DNA from: Welwitschia mirabilis
Lineage: Eukaryota; Gnetophyta; Gnetopsida; Welwitschiales
NCBI GenBank assembly: GCA_051453625.1
Contig: JBOZIK010000001.1
Span: 36,449,334 to 36,513,333, forward strand
Direction of reading: 5' to 3'
DNA: 64,000 nucleotides
Shown: piece by piece, positions 12,225 through 24,559 of the stretch
Position numbering within the stretch: position 1 is the first letter of the stretch
Layout of the letters: each line of letters opens with the position of its first letter
Position numbers and translations under genes: made by a program
Notes under the pieces: model-generated
What the model was told of the DNA's origin: nothing
Seen by the model: the letters and a program-made list of their open reading frames with translations, nothing else
The model's database searches: none

Positions 12225-12850
12225 TTAGGAAAATATGATATGCGGGCACTTTTTATGACTAGATTCAGAAACAATTGGGTTTCAAAAATATCAATGTCAC
12301 TCTTATCTTTAATCTGATTAGGGTTTTTTTCCTATTTGCTTTTAAAACTAAAGAAATAGTAGATTGTGTTAAACAGTAGGTTATTTGGAATGTCTATGGT
12401 TCCTATCTTATTCTCAAACTATGAGTGGAGAATTTTGATTTAAAAACAGAAAGTCAAAGTAATATTATAGTATGGATTGAATTTCTAGGACTCTCTCCTT
12501 ATTTTGTGGCTCATGTTGATAATCTAACATCTTAGTTAGGATAAGTGACTGGTATGGAATCTTATGTGGATATTAAAATCCATCCTTCCAAAAGGGTGTG
12601 TGTTATTTTGGATTTGCATAATCCTTTCGCAGAAAGGATCAAATTCAAAGCTGAAGGAAAGGAATACATATAAAAAGTAGTTTACTTAATCTTACCTGGT
12701 AGATGTTACTACTGTAAAGAGCCCAATCATATTTAAACCCATTGCCCTAAATTGTTAACCAAATTGGAAGAAGAGAAATTACTAGTAGAAAAAGTGGAAA
12801 TTGAACTTAAAAGCAAAGGTTTTGCATCTAATGCATTAGGTAAGTCAACA
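12225..12850 (+). pseudogene. LINE ORF1 with DUF4283-like domain and CCHC knuckle
   Basis: Fragments such as 'FAFKTKEIVDCVKQ', 'VIWNVYGSYLILKL' and 'IIVWIEFLGLSPYFVAHVDN' align by eye with the DUF4283 pattern in the LINE at 3437-3850. A zinc knuckle follows at 12704-12745: C-YY-C-KEPN-H-x4-C, matching CX2CX4HX4C but with a stop inside the last spacer. ORF1 proteins package element RNA. Several stops mark it as a pseudogene. In copy B the knuckle has lost its first cysteines. Confidence 0.75.
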
Positions 12851-13189
12851 GAAAGTTGTCCTAATATAGATAAATAAGGTAGTCCCGAGAATTATGGCTC
12901 TTCTTCATAGTAAGACAAGGACTTACAACTTAATCTCTCTTTGAAACATGCAGAACAATCTTACTGCTCAAGCAAATCCTAGCTACATGACAAGGAAAAA
13001 AACCTATGCTTTAGTCACTAAGGAGAAACCATCCCTTTCAGATGTAAGAGGTAAATCAGGTTTGACATAGAATAGCTATGTTAAAGGTTTTCCATCCTAA
13101 AAGGCAAGGAAACATCCAATAAATAGTTTTGAATCAGTTAATTGTTTTAAATGATTGGAGGTTGAGGATATTCCTTTAAGTCATTCATC

Positions 13190-16100
13190 ATGAATTGTAT
13201 ACCTTAGAATGTGAGGAGCCTCTCAAACCCCATAGGAAAGAATAGTTCAAAACCATATATTGGCTAAAAGAATAAATTTAGTTTTTTTTTGTAGAAAGTT
13301 AAAATTCAAGGCTTTATCCTTAAATCCTTTAATTAGAATTTTTCTAGTAATCACTGGTTCAATTTTATCAATCATGATAATTATAAAAAAGGAGTATCTC
13401 TTATTCTTTATAGTAGTTGGACACATCACATCATAGATTCTGATAAAGATCACAATGGAAACTATATTTGGGTCTGCATCAACTACCTAAACAATATCTT
13501 TGAATTCCTATGCATTTATGCTCCTTGTCAAGATTAGGACCATACCAATTTATGGATGTGGCTTACTTAAATCTTACCAAAGGCCATCTGGATCATAGCT
13601 AGTAATGAATACTCTAAATTAGTAAGGAGAGTTGGAGGGCTAGATCTTTTAGTATTATCAACTTGGATTTAATTTAAAAACAAGTTTAATCTACAGGATG
13701 GTAATTATAATTATAGAACTTGAGTAATTCAGGATGGTTCACTTAGAATAATGCTAGATCAAGTGTTGCTTATATCTCTTCCCACCTTGGTTGAGCTTAC
13801 TTATTCAATAATAATATAGTTCATTTTTAGCCAAAAAAGGGTTTACCAATCCAAGTAGATTATTCTCAAGTGTTATTTGATCATTTTCCAATCTATTGGT
13901 CAATTCAAAGTTATAGAAATTCTTCCATTCATCAAGACCTTTTTATTTTTAACACATTATTTTCACAAAGTCACTCTTTGTGTAATCTCATTCTGTGCTT
14001 TTGGAACTTATCTCCAAGGCCCACTGATAAGAATTATTGGATTAACTAATGGATTGATGCCTTTATTAGAGGCCAATATCTAGTTAAGAACTTTGGAAAG
14101 CTTTCAGCTAGAAACTCTCGACATTATAAGATGGAACTCCTTTTTACTATTTAGACTTACTAATTAATAGTCGATGGGGGAAATGGTATAAACTTAGATT
14201 TTTCAATTTAAATTTCTGCTAAATCCTGCTTATGACATATTGAGCACCATAAGGCTTGAAGTTAACCATATTAAGCCCATCTTTTTGACTTTGTATGAGT
14301 AATCGGGCTTATCTTGAGACTCTCCTCAAATGGATATCATTCATTTAGATAAAGGCTTATTCATTACCCAGGAACTTAGAGTTATACTCTCACTATTCTA
14401 GCATTTTTGATAAAGGATTAATTTGCGTGAAAAGTTTAAATCTTTATCTTAATGCAACTCCTTTATTTAATACGTCTATCTTTGGAAGTGATAATCATTT
14501 ATCCAAGGCTGACCTTAAAACTGCTTTCCAACAATTAAAAGATGGAAAAGCTCTAAGTATAGATGGCTCCCTTGAAAAATTCTTTAAACATTGCTAGTGA
14601 TATTAAAAGATGGAAAATCTCTAGGTATAAATGGCTTCCTTGCAAAATTCTTTAAACACTACTAGTGATATATAATTGATGATGCTTATCAAATGTACTT
14701 AGAAGCTCTTCTTAATGGTTCCTTAGGTAAGAATTTGAACATAGACATACTTGAATTTATCCCTAAGTCTGGTGATACTTCTCTAATTAATAATTAGAGA
14801 CTGATCAATCTACTATATGTTCTATATAAAATTATTGCAAAAGCTATAGCTAATAGATTAAAGACTTTTCTTCCTGATCTTATTAGAAAGGAGCAAACTG
14901 TGTTTGTGAAAAATAAATATATTTTAAACAATGTTGTTATAGCTGTGGAATTCATGAATTGGGCTTCTACTTCTTCCAAAAAAGCTCTATTATTGAAAGT
15001 AGATTTTTTCAAAGCTTATGATAGACTGGTTTGGACCTATCTCTTATGCCTCATCAAGCATCATAATCTTGTTGGCGTTTTCGATGATCATATAAAAATG
15101 CTTCTATCAAATGTAATATCCTTTATCCATATCAATGGTCGATTCTCTCCTTATACCAAGCTTGGTAGATCTATTAGATAGGGTTTTCTCTTAGCTTCTT
15201 ATCTTTTTATCATTGTAGTAGATTCATTAGGAGCCATGCTTAATGTAAAGAAGCATAATTTCATTCCTAGAGGAGTCTTACTTCTAGATGGTTTTGAAGT
15301 CTTTCATAGTTAATTCACTAATGATACCTTTCTTCTTCTAGAAGAAAGTGAGTAAAATGTTTTGGCTACTTTAGAGGTGATTTCCATTTAATGTAACACA
15401 TTTGACTCCAAAATCAATATGGATAAAACTCAATCCATCAGAAGTAGTCTTCCATCCTAGCCTTCTGGATGCAACAATTTTTCTTTTAAGTGGATTTCTC
15501 CAATAGAAAAATTTTCTCTTTTAGGATTCCCTTGGGTCTTCAAGACGCTCCTAATTCTCTATGATAGAATGTAGTCCAAAAGGTTTAAAATAAGATCCTT
15601 AAGTGGGCTTTTAAGCCCCTTTCTCTTATAGAAAGATTAGTGGTAATAAAACATATCCTGAATGCAATTCCAATTTATTATGTTTCTTTTATGGCTCCTT
15701 TAAAGAAGGCTACAGCTTCTATTGACAAGCTCCTTTGGTGTTACCTCTAAGATGACAAGGAAAATCATAAAGCTTTTCATCATGTATCTTGGAATATCGG
15801 TCTCGCAAATAAAACTGTTAGAGGTCTTAATATACCTTCTATTACTAAATAAGATTATCTTCTAACTTCTAAATGGGTTATTCGATTCTTCCAAGGAAAT
15901 GAAGCTTGGACAATACTTTTTAGACATTAATTTTCTAATGGAAAAGTTTTATCCTCTTCCTACTAAAATAACTCTCATTGATGTAACTAAATTATGAACA
16001 AGGAAAAAGTAAAGCTATCAGGTTCTTACTTGTTCCAACAAATTTGGAGTTATTGAAATAAAGTTAAAATCTATCTTATTTAGAATCCTCAAGGTCTCTC

Positions 16101-16760
16101 TTAAAATAATTTGAATTTACACTCTTTTTGGTGGTCCCCAACCTTTGAATTTAATGCCTTGCCTTTAGCTGTGAACTTTAAATCTAGAGCTAGAACCTTG
16201 GCTAAAAAAGCCCTTCTTGACACAAGTCAACTATTAGTCAATAATCAAGGAGTCATATCTTTTAGATGATAATCTTATAAAGCCAAATGATAGTTTCAAA
16301 TTGGAGATCTTCCCTTTCTTAAACATGTGGAATCTATTCTAAGTAATTTCAATGGGTTTAATGGTAATGAATCTTGGACAGATGAATGATTATGGCCAAA
16401 TGGTTAAAAAATGTATAACTTTTCTCTTTCAAAGGCTTACTCTTGTTTGGAAAATGAGTATTACCTTCAGACCCAAATGAATAAGAGTTAGAATTTAGAT
16501 TAGTTATATGGTAAATGAAAGGATGTGTTTTAGAAATTATGGAAGTCTAAAATGCAACCAAAACTCAAAGTTTTTCTTTTAGTTTCTTCTTCGTCATGGT
16601 CTCTTGATTAGTAAACAGACTCAGTTTAGTAGGGCTGACCCCATTTTATGCCTAACTTTTAATATGAGAGAGTCCATTCAGCATGTGTATTAGGATTGTA
16701 AGGTGGCTAAGTAGATTTGGTCTTAGTTATTTACCTTGTTTGGAATTTCTTTCTCATACC
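13190..16760 (+). pseudogene. LINE ORF2: endonuclease, RT, zf-RVT (copy A)
   Basis: Starts at an ATG (13190) where the endonuclease N-terminus is eroded. Endonuclease-like sequence runs to about 13900. RT signatures: 'LINLLYVLYKIIAKAIANRL' near 14805-14865, 'VDFFKAYDRLVWTYLL' near 15000, and the catalytic box as 'FTND' at 15314-15325 in place of the functional F/Y-x-DD, so the first catalytic Asp is lost. 'RLVVIKHILNAIPIYYVSFM' follows near 15640. A zf-RVT-like region ('KLWKSKMQPKLKVFLL', 'ESIQHVY', 'DCKVAK') lies near 16525-16715. Multiple stops throughout. Confidence 0.85.
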
Positions 16761-17313
16761 CTTTTTTAATTCTAATGCCAGATGCTCTCAAGAATCAATT
16801 TAACATTGGATGGTAGATTTTGTTTATAGAAAGTATGTTTTTCTTTGGAAGTATCATTGTTAGACCTTTTTTCAGGGGAGGACTGGATTAACATCTTTTC
16901 CAGGGGATCAAATACTTATCATTTTTTCACTTAAGCTTTAATACAATGCTTTTAAAGGAGTTATCAGAGACTCTTTTATTAATTCTTTGCTATCTAATGT
17001 TTATTAAAGTGTAACTCCTTTAATGCTATCATCTCAGGGGTGTGATTAGCGTTGTTCTCTTCTTTTGGGCTCTGTTATAGTGTGGTTTCATTTTAACAAC
17101 CCACCCTCCACCTCTTATCATTAGTGTAACCTTTATGCGTTAAGTGCAAACTCTATTACGTAACCCCTCCTCTGACGTTAATCTTCAGAGAACTATAGAA
17201 ATTCTCACTAAATAGTAGGAATTGTTTATTTCTCAAATCAAATTCAAGTTCTTGAAACATATTAGAAGCAACTTATTAAAGTCACAAGAGTCATCTAGAT
17301 TCATTGACAAATG

Positions 17314-17569
17314 TGTTGAAATAAATTGACTAGCTATCAATAAATTAGTTAGGCTTGGAGATATTTCTTATTATTTAAGTTTGATTTATTTCAATGTTGT
17401 TTTAGAACTTAGGAGATTAGTTGTAAAGTCTATTATCTCTTAGCATGTTCTGTTAGTTCCTAATTTTATGGTATGTCTGTTTTGTATCAGCCTATATAAA
17501 GGCATCAGTTGTTATAAATAAAAAACAGCAGAACATTTGCTTCACTTTCTTTTGTTCATCTAATTAACA
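17314..17569 (+). repeat. Copia 5' LTR
   Basis: 256 bp, from TGTTGAAAT to TTAACA, so TG...CA ended. Contains a TATA box TATATAAA at 17493-17500 and a poly-A signal AATAAA at 17517-17522, which would drive and end the element transcript. The matching 3' LTR is at 21662-21915. Confidence 0.93.
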
Positions 17570-17570
17570 A

Positions 17571-17582
17571 TGGTATTAGAGC
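17571..17582 (+). other. Primer binding site, tRNA-iMet type
   Basis: TGGTATTAGAGC begins one base after the 5' LTR. It matches the plant Copia consensus primer site for initiator methionine tRNA except for one C-to-T change. This is where minus-strand DNA synthesis would start. Confidence 0.88.
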
Positions 17583-17599
17583 CAGATCAAGAAGAATGA

Positions 17600-18480
17600 A
17601 TTAAAAGTAATACAACAATACACTTATTTTACAGTAGCAAAACAATCGCAAAATAGACTTTTGTTCAACTAGTAATTCCTCGCTTTGATGGTCACTATGA
17701 CCACTGGAGCATGCTAATGGAGAATTTTCTTAGATCCAAGGAGTACTGGCAAGTTGTCAATGAAGGAGTTCCTGAAGCAGGAGCTGGCATGACACTAACT
17801 GATGCACAAAAAACTAAACTAGAAGGACAACGACTCAAAGATTTTAAAGCAAAGAATTATCTTTTCCAAGCAATTGATCGCTCAATCTTGGAAACCATTC
17901 TTTTGAAGAATGCCTCAAAACAAATTTGGGATTTCATGAAAAGAAAGTATCAAGGTTCTGTAAGAGCAAGGAGGTATCAACTTTAGGCTCTATGTTCAAA
18001 ATTCAAAACACTTCAAATGAAGTCAGGAGAATCAGTTTTAGATTACTTCAGTCGAGTGACGACGATTGTCAACAAAATGCGAATTCATGAAGACAAGACA
18101 GAAGATATTATTATCATTGAAAAAATACTTTAATCCTTCTATAGAAGAATCTAAAGATATTGATGAGCTTTCACTTGATGAACTGAAAAGTTCTTTGCTG
18201 GTACATGAAGAGAAGTTTAAGCAACCAAAAGTTGAGGAATAATCATTAAAGGCCTCAATGAAAAATCATTTGATGAATAAAGGAGGAGGCAGAGGCAGAG
18301 GCAAAGGTAAGGGCAGAGGAAGCAATGATCATGACAACCAGCAGTACCAAGAAGATTTCAAAGGAGAAGAAGAGGACAAGGATGTCACTAGTCAACAACT
18401 GATAGAATGAAGTTAGCAGACAAGTAAAACATTGAATGCTATCGATGTCATAGTTATGGCTATCAATTAGAATGTTGAAC
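17600..18480 (+). pseudogene. Copia gag
   Basis: Encodes the capsid-like protein of the element. Recognisable pieces: 'IPRFDGHYDHWSMLMENFLR' near 17660-17730, then 17711-17986 with 'AKNYLFQAIDRSILETIL' and 'KQIWDFMKRKYQGS'. A stop follows, and translation resumes with 'SGESVLDYFSRVTTIVNKM'. A zinc-knuckle relic 'CYRCHSYGYQLEC' near 18436 has Tyr in place of the zinc-binding His and is one residue short. No Met start is obvious before 17711. Stops at 17984 and near 18131 break it. Confidence 0.85.
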
Positions 18481-18495
18481 TAACACGAATACAAA

Positions 18496-18840
18496 ATGCA
18501 AAAAGATCCAATTTTGCAAAAACACAGGGGGGAGGAGATATCTTTGCTTATGGTTTGCCATACTAAGAAAGAAACCAACAAGCATTTGTGGTACCTGGAC
18601 ACTGGTTGTAGCAATCATATGTTCAGTGACAAAACAATTTTTTCAAATCTAGATGAGGCATACAGAGATGAAGTGAAGTTTGGAAACGACACTATAATTT
18701 TAGTTCTGGGAAAAAAATAGGTAACAATACAAACTAAAGGGAACAATACTCAGACAATTTCTAATGTTCTCTTTGTTCCATATTTGAAGACCAATTTGTT
18801 AAGCATTAGTTAGCTGTAAGAGAAAGGCTATGAGATCACA
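18496..18840 (+). pseudogene. Copia protease
   Basis: Aspartic protease that would cut the polyprotein. The open frame 18496-18720 contains 'LWYLDTGCSNHMFSDK', where DTG is the catalytic motif, and continues past a stop with 'NVLFVPYLKTNLLSIS', a typical Copia protease C-terminal stretch. The catalytic triad is intact but the frame is closed by a stop at 18718 and again near 18810. Confidence 0.88.
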
Positions 18841-18849
18841 ATAAAAGAT

Positions 18850-19640
18850 GTGTGTGCCACATCTATGACAAGAAATTGGGCTTGATAGCTCAGGCTAAAA
18901 TGACATCAAATGGGATGTTTCCTCTTTATTTGCATAATATTTCACAAGCATGTTTCTTGATAAGACTCGGTGATGATGCTTGATTATGGCACTTTCGATA
19001 TAGTCAAATGGTTTAAAGACATTACAACAAAAGAAAATGGTGGTTGGGCTTCCAATGTTTTCAATTCCTACAGAAGTGTGTGAGGAATGTGCTATTGGAA
19101 AACAACATAGAGATCCATTTCCAAAAGGAAACATACAAAGAGTAAGAAAGTTACTAGAAATTGTGTACTCTGACCTTTGTGGCCCTATCAATCTTATCTC
19201 TAATGGAGGTAAGCAATATATCATCACTTTCATTGATGATTTGAATCACAAAACCTGGGCTTATTTTTTACAAGAAAAATCCAAAGCATTAGTTACTTTT
19301 AAAACCTTTAAAGCATTTGTTGAGAAGGAAGTAGAATGTCCAATTCAAGTGTTGTGCACAAACCATGAAGAAGAATATAATTCACATGAATTTGTAAAAT
19401 TTTGCAACACATATGGCATCAAACGACAACTGACAACAGTCTTTACACCATAGCAGAATGGTATTTGTGAAAGAAAGAATCGCACAATTATGAACATGGT
19501 GAGAAGCTTATTGACCAAGAGCAAAGTTCTAAAGCAATTCTAGCCAGAAGCTATAAATTGGAGTCTCCATATTTTCAATAGAAGCCCTACTCTAGCAGTT
19601 TAAAATATGACACCGGAGGAGGCGTGAAGTGGTCGACAAC
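18850..19640 (+). pseudogene. Copia integrase
   Basis: Integrase inserts the cDNA. The zinc-binding pre-integrase region is frameshifted; 'ECAIGKQHRDPFPKGN' then leads into 19037-19453. The first catalytic Asp is kept ('VYSDLCGPI'). The second is lost: 'LCTNHEEEY' has Asn where the family has Asp. The catalytic Glu is present in 'GICERKNRTIMNM' just after a stop at 19451. The missing Asp alone should abolish catalysis. Confidence 0.88.
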
Positions 19641-19774
19641 CAATAGTTGATCATTTCAAAATTTTCAAATGCACAACCTATGCCCATGTTCCAGATGAGA
19701 AGAGAAAGAAGCTGGATGACAAAGGAGAGAAATGTATTTTTCTTAGAATAATTGATTAATCTAAAGCTTACAAA

Positions 19775-21650
19775 TTGTATAATCCTCATGCTAAGAAAAT
19801 CATCATCGTTCGTGATGTAATTTTTGATGAAGACAACTTCTGGGAATGGAATGAGAATGTTTCTAAAAAATATATACCAGCAGATTTTGAAGATGGTGAC
19901 CAGAAACTTGTCAAAAACATAGTGCAACAAGCTGTAACTCAAGATGAACTAGAAATTGAACAAGCCATTGATTCACCTCCTACTCTCAGAGAGTTAAAAG
20001 GAGACCATCTTGGATGGAGGACTATGAAGTAACAGGAATTGATCCTAATGAAGATACACTCAAAAATTTTGCTTTGTTTTCAGATTGTGATCCAGTAACC
20101 TTTGATGAAGTTGTCTAACATTCAAAGTGGAGAAAGGATATGGATGAAGAGATTGCATCCATTAAAAGAAATAATACATGGGAGCTAACTGAACTTCCTA
20201 GAGGACAGAAAACTATTGGTTTAAAGTGGGTGTACAAGACAAAGTCAAAAGCAAATGGCGAGGTAGACAAATATAAGATGTGACTGGTTGCGATAGGCTA
20301 CAAGAAAGAATTTTGCGTCGATTACAAAGAAGTTTTTGCTCTAGTTGCAAGGTTGGATACTATCAGACTTATGGTTGCATTGGTAGCTCAAAATTCATGG
20401 CCAATTTTTCAATTAGATGTGAAATCAACCTTTTTACATGGAGAATTAGAAGAACAGGTATTTGTTGACCAACCTTTAGGTTATGTTAAAGTAGAAAATG
20501 AGCATAAAGTGTATAAATTAAACAAGACTCTCTATGGACTAAAGCAAGCCCCACGGGTATGGTATAGTCACATAGAAGATTATTTTTTGAAGAGAGGATT
20601 TCAAAAGTGTCCTTTTTATGCAATTTAAAGATGGTGGAAAAATGCTTATTATTTGTTTATATGTTGATGACTTAATTTATACTAGCAATGATGGAGCAGT
20701 TTAAGAATTCCATGATGATTAAGTTTGATATATCTGATCTTGGTCTAATGCATTATTTCCTTGACATAGAAGTTGTTCAATTTGCAGGTGGTCTCTTTAT
20801 TTCTCAGAAAAGGTATTGCCAAGAAATCTTGAAAAGGTTTCAAATGGAAAAATGCAACCCTGTAAGCACACCCGCAAAAACAGGTCTGAAGCTTACTAAA
20901 GATCCTGATGATAAAAGAGTCAATAATACTCTTTACAAGCAAATTGTGGGAAGTTTGATGTACTTAACTACAACATGACCAGACATTATGCTTGCTGTAA
21001 CTCTCATTAGCAGATTCATGGAATGTCCAACAGAGATACATCTTATGGCTGCAAAACAGATTTTACGGTATTTGCAAAAAATAAGAAACTTCGGTATCTT
21101 GTACAAAAAAGGAGAAAAATCAGATTTGTTTGGATTTACAGATAGCAGTTATGCAGGAGATCGTGATAAAAGGAAAAGCACATCTGGTTATGTCTTTATG
21201 ATGGGGTCAGGAGCTATTTCATGATCATCAAGAAAGCAACCTATAGTCACTCTCTTTACTACTGAAGCTGAGTTTGTAGTAGCAGCAACATGTGCTTGTC
21301 AAGCAATCTGGTTGAGAAGAGTTCTTGAAGAGCTTCGTTTCAAGCAAAAGGGCCATACTCCAATTTTTTATGATAATAGTTCAACTATCAAACTATCGAA
21401 AAATTCAGTTTTACATGGAATGAGCAAACACATAGATGTAAGATATCATTTCTTGCATGATCTCACCAAGGAGAAAGTAGTTGATCTCATTTACTACAGA
21501 AATGAGGATTAAGTTACTAATTTATTAACAAAGCCTCTCAAGTTAGCTGTGTTTCAGATACTCAGAAAACTGTTTGGAGTGTACAGCATGGAAGAATCCA
21601 AGCAATGTTTTGAAATTGAGTATCACTAAACTAATGTTTGTAAACTTAGT
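19775..21650 (+). pseudogene. Copia reverse transcriptase and RNase H
   Basis: A linker (19775-20032) leads into RT: 'KTIGLKWVYKTKSKANGEV' near 20210, 'FQLDVKSTFLHGELEEQVFV' near 20410, 'LNKTLYGLKQAPRVWY' near 20520, and the catalytic YVDD at 20660-20671, which is intact. RNase H follows with 'GFTDSSYAGDRDKRKSTSGY' near 21130, 'TTEAEFVVAATCACQAIWL' near 21255 and 'KHIDVRYHFLHDL' near 21430. Frameshifts near 20280 and 20625 and several stops break the polyprotein. Confidence 0.92.
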
Positions 21651-21661
21651 TTAAGGTAGGA

Positions 21662-21915
21662 TGTTGAAATAAATTTATTAGCTGTTAATCGATTAGTTAG
21701 GCTTGGAGATATTTCTTGTTATTCAAGTTTGATTTAGTCCAAAGTTATTCTAGAATTTAGGAGATTAGTTGTAAAGTCTGTTACCTCTTAGCATGTTTTG
21801 TTAGTTCCTAATTTTGTGGTATTTCTATTTTGTATCAACCTATACAAAGGCATCAGTTGTTATGAATAAAAAACAACAGAAATTTGCTTCACTTTCTTTT
21901 GTTCATTAGTTAACA
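21662..21915 (+). repeat. Copia 3' LTR
   Basis: 254 bp, TGTTGAAAT to GTTAACA, aligned along its full length with 17314-17569. Roughly 25 substitutions and a few one- or two-base indels separate them. The TATA box reads TATACAAA here. A short purine stretch (AAGGTAGGA) just before it is the likely polypurine tract. Confidence 0.93.
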
Positions 21916-22080
21916 AAATGCATAGGAACCCAATAGCCATGATGTTAATTCTCACAATGATTTTACTAGATGTTCATGGTTTAAAGATTACTAGGCATAA
22001 TTCAGTTCAATGGATTACCAAACACTATGCAGAAAATATTTATGTCAAAAGCCATTTGTTGAATCTCGCACCAATTGGGA

Positions 22081-22835
22081 GCGTGTCCTTGCAGCTAATA
22101 TTATTGTTTTAACACCATCATCATCATCATCATGATTTACAGTGTTTTTATCAGTGTCAACCCTACCCAGTCAGCGGACTCCGTGCAAGTGACGCTACTC
22201 ATACAGCTGTCGCCCTCTTCAGTGCTAATGGCCTCCCACCGCAGTTTTCTTTAGCTGCTGCCATCGTCGACAACACTCGATCACTAGTGCTTCCAACGCT
22301 AGCGTTGACGGCCAGTGCCATCGACACCCTAGCCATGCAAGCACCCTGCCAGCACTCTGTCAGTGCCCTCGTAGGGCAGTTCATCTCCAACTGCACTAAT
22401 TTCCTCCGCTTTTTCACCAGCATGGCTCGTCTTCACCTGCATCATGTTCTTATGCTTCTTCCCACCTACGTCGTCTTGATGATACCTGCCACCCTAGAAT
22501 CGAGCTCTTCCCGGCCGCTTTGGTGCCACTGACAATTTTGCCCAGCCCTCTGATCTTCAGCTGCGCTCCTTCACAGTAGGTCTTTCACTAGTCACCAACA
22601 CCTGCTGACTGCATCCACTACCTACAAATGCTACCACCTTGAGAGCAAGACAGGAGGAGAATTGAAGGTGGGATACAATGGAAGGGAAGAACGCAAGGAG
22701 AGTATGTTGATTAATGAACTTAAAGATAAGACGTAACCAAATGAAAGGCTCTGATGCAAATTTAAGAAAAGCCAACATCACCCATCAACACCAAGAAATA
22801 GCCATTGATGTAATCAAGTTGTCTTTTCATTTACT
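22081..22835. other. GC-richer unidentified segment with (CAT)n
   Basis: Begins with a short (CAT/ATC)n microsatellite (about 22113-22132), then GC-rich sequence to about 22640 that contrasts with the AT-rich surroundings and yields chance ORFs on both strands. At 22735-22800 it shares a run (ACCAAATGAAA-GCTCTGATGCAAA-TTAA) with 60415-60480 beyond copy B. On the minus strand that run contains TTGCATCAGAGCC, resembling a tRNA-iMet primer site, so this may be a Copia LTR junction relic. No gene supported. Confidence 0.4.
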
Positions 22836-23690
22836 TTGCTTGTTTGACCCCTTTTTCCGTTGAGTCACTCCTTGATGCATTCATGTTTAAAAGAAAATTT
22901 AATATATCACTATCTTCAAGCGAATTTATTGTTGGAATTCTACTAATTGAGTTCAGACTTTATCAGAATAATCTACTGTTTTCAAGGCCCATTATTCTTC
23001 CATCATCTTTTTTCTTTACCGAATTTTCGTTTTCATATGAATCTCTTTTAATTTGTAAAGTCATTCTGTCATTCTTAATAATCTGGTTCTCTAAATTTTT
23101 GGTTTTCTATCTTTAAATCTAGTTCATTGATTGGATTTTATCAATGACTGAGTTTCAAAAAGATTAGATATCTACATTTATAAAATTATCTTTTTATAAA
23201 TATGTCTTAATGATATTTTCAAAACTCAGAAAAATATTTTATTTGGACAAGATAAAATTGCTTAGAAAAACTTCTTTGTCGCTCTCTTTTATTAGTGTCC
23301 ATTTTTTTTATATATACTAAGAAGAAAATAAAGAGATCTATGTTATTTAGCTCATGATTTCGTTAATATTATAATTTTTTTCCTGATTCATCTTTTATTT
23401 ATTTTTTTATGATAAGCTATTTCTTTTTAATGTCTAAGGGATAATTATTCTCATAGCATTTTGTCTCATTTCATTTTTAATCATCTAACTTTATGGCCTA
23501 TTTTCTTAATTGATTTCTCTCAAGCTTGAAAAGTAGACTTAAGTTAGTTTTCATTTTCACTTTAAATAATAAATCTAAATTGAATAATCATTCTTTTCCT
23601 TTCCAAAACTGTGTTGCATTTCAATATCATAAAGCAATTAAAACAATTTAGAAATCACATAATAAAGCTCAAAAATCAAAATTTGTAAGT
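22836..23690. other. AT-rich stretch, nothing identified
   Basis: T-rich sequence with only short unconvincing ORFs. It lies between the GC-rich segment and the 3' end of the minus-strand Gypsy remnant, and might include that element's lost terminal part, but no LTR is visible. Confidence 0.45.
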
Positions 23691-23704
23691 TTGTAAACAC
23701 TCAC

Positions 23705-23890
23705 CTAATTTGAATGTGGTCCATTATTAGTTATGATCATGCGGGCGAGTCCAAATCTCAAGAAGATGTGACTAGTTATAAAATTTTTGACTACTTTCAT
23801 TGTGGGGGATCTAAGTGGGATTGTTTCAACCAATTTGGTAAAGTATTCAATTACAATAATGATGAATGAGTGTGATCTGAAAGATGGCAA
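23705..23890 (-). pseudogene. Gypsy integrase core, catalytic residues changed
   Basis: The minus strand reads 'SFIIIVIEYFTKLVETIPLR' then 'TMKVVKNFITSHIFLRFGLA' and 'IITNNGPHSN'. In functional relatives the first block has Asp at the 'VIEY' position and the last reads TDNG. Both catalytic Asp positions are therefore substituted (Glu, Asn). The frame stops at 23705, where homology ends. Confidence 0.88.
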
Positions 23891-24559
23891 CTAGATGGGT
23901 CCTATTAGATCTATACCCCATTTTTTAAATATCCAGATCAGATCGATTGGAAATAATTCATTTGGAGGTTGATGTAAGTGAGAATCAAAGATCTAATGTT
24001 GATGACACTTTTGTACATAATTCTTGCAATCTCGATTTTATGTTTTCTAGAAATATCTTGATCGAATAATATGATGAGTCAATATGCATTGCCCTTAATG
24101 TGTCTCATAGATTCCTGCATGAGATTCTCTTAGGATTTCAACTCCTTTTAAATTTATGCATCTTAGCAAGATTCTGTCAAATGATTTCTTAGAAAGTTAT
24201 TTGATATAAATGTGTATTTGGTTACCTTTGGCTTAAAAAAGTTTCCTTTGGTTATTATTCAAGTCCATTTGAATGACTTGATCTTACAAATATTTAATCA
24301 TCATTTAGATTCATGAATCTAGTCCTTCACAACTAGAGATGATTTTTAATAATTTAGCTATTTCAATAAGTATTGTTTGGCGTGATCCAAGATAAAATGG
24401 TTGCTTGATTTCTTCTTGAAAGATAGAATTCAAATTATATGGGTCCTTAAGATAACAACTTGCTAAATTTTCTAGGAAATTAGCTGTCTTATGTTTTCCT
24501 TTAGGTATGATAGCTAGTTAGCATCTTTCCAGATTTTGAATAAATTTTTAGCCACTTCT

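Larger units (their letters stand above)
17314..21915 (+). mobile_element. Copia LTR retrotransposon, full-length but decayed
   Basis: A 4602-bp element with two LTRs, primer site, gag, protease, integrase, RT and RNase H in Copia order, and a polypurine tract. Five-base target duplications AAATG flank it exactly (17309-17313 and 21916-21920). Copy B of the surrounding segment still has the uninterrupted target (near 47590, GATAAATGCAC), which confirms the ends. The LTRs differ at roughly 10% of positions by eye, so insertion is old. Stops and frameshifts occur in every domain, so it could move only with help from another element, if at all. Confidence 0.95.
7468..22080 (+). repeat. Segmental duplication, copy A
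   Basis: Starting at 'ATGATTTGATTATTTTCTAG' (7468) this segment matches copy B starting at 35725 in the same orientation, through the same ordered blocks: an AT-rich leader, a TTTGGATT-type array, a Gypsy integrase fragment, a GCATTT-type array and a plus-strand LINE. The match resumes after the Copia insertion (21916) and is clear until about 22080. Divergence looks like 10-15% in the stretches I compared. Copy A differs by a local tandem duplication (8248-9091) and the Copia element. It could be a true segmental duplication or two copies of one large composite element. Confidence 0.85.
11900..22080 (+). mobile_element. L1-type LINE, copy A, interrupted by a Copia element
   Basis: Plus-strand non-LTR retrotransposon with ORF1 (DUF4283-like, CCHC knuckle) followed by ORF2 (endonuclease, RT, zf-RVT). 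Its 3' part is split at 17313/21916 by the Copia insertion. Many stops and frameshifts, so it is dead. The 5' end near 11900 and the 3' end near 22080 are estimates from where similarity to copy B and coding signal fade; no poly-A tail was recognised. Confidence 0.85.

Noticed and set aside
22199-22532. Overlapping frames on both strands in GC-rich DNA
   Set aside because: Frames on opposite strands overlap, no motif is recognisable, and high GC content makes stops rare.
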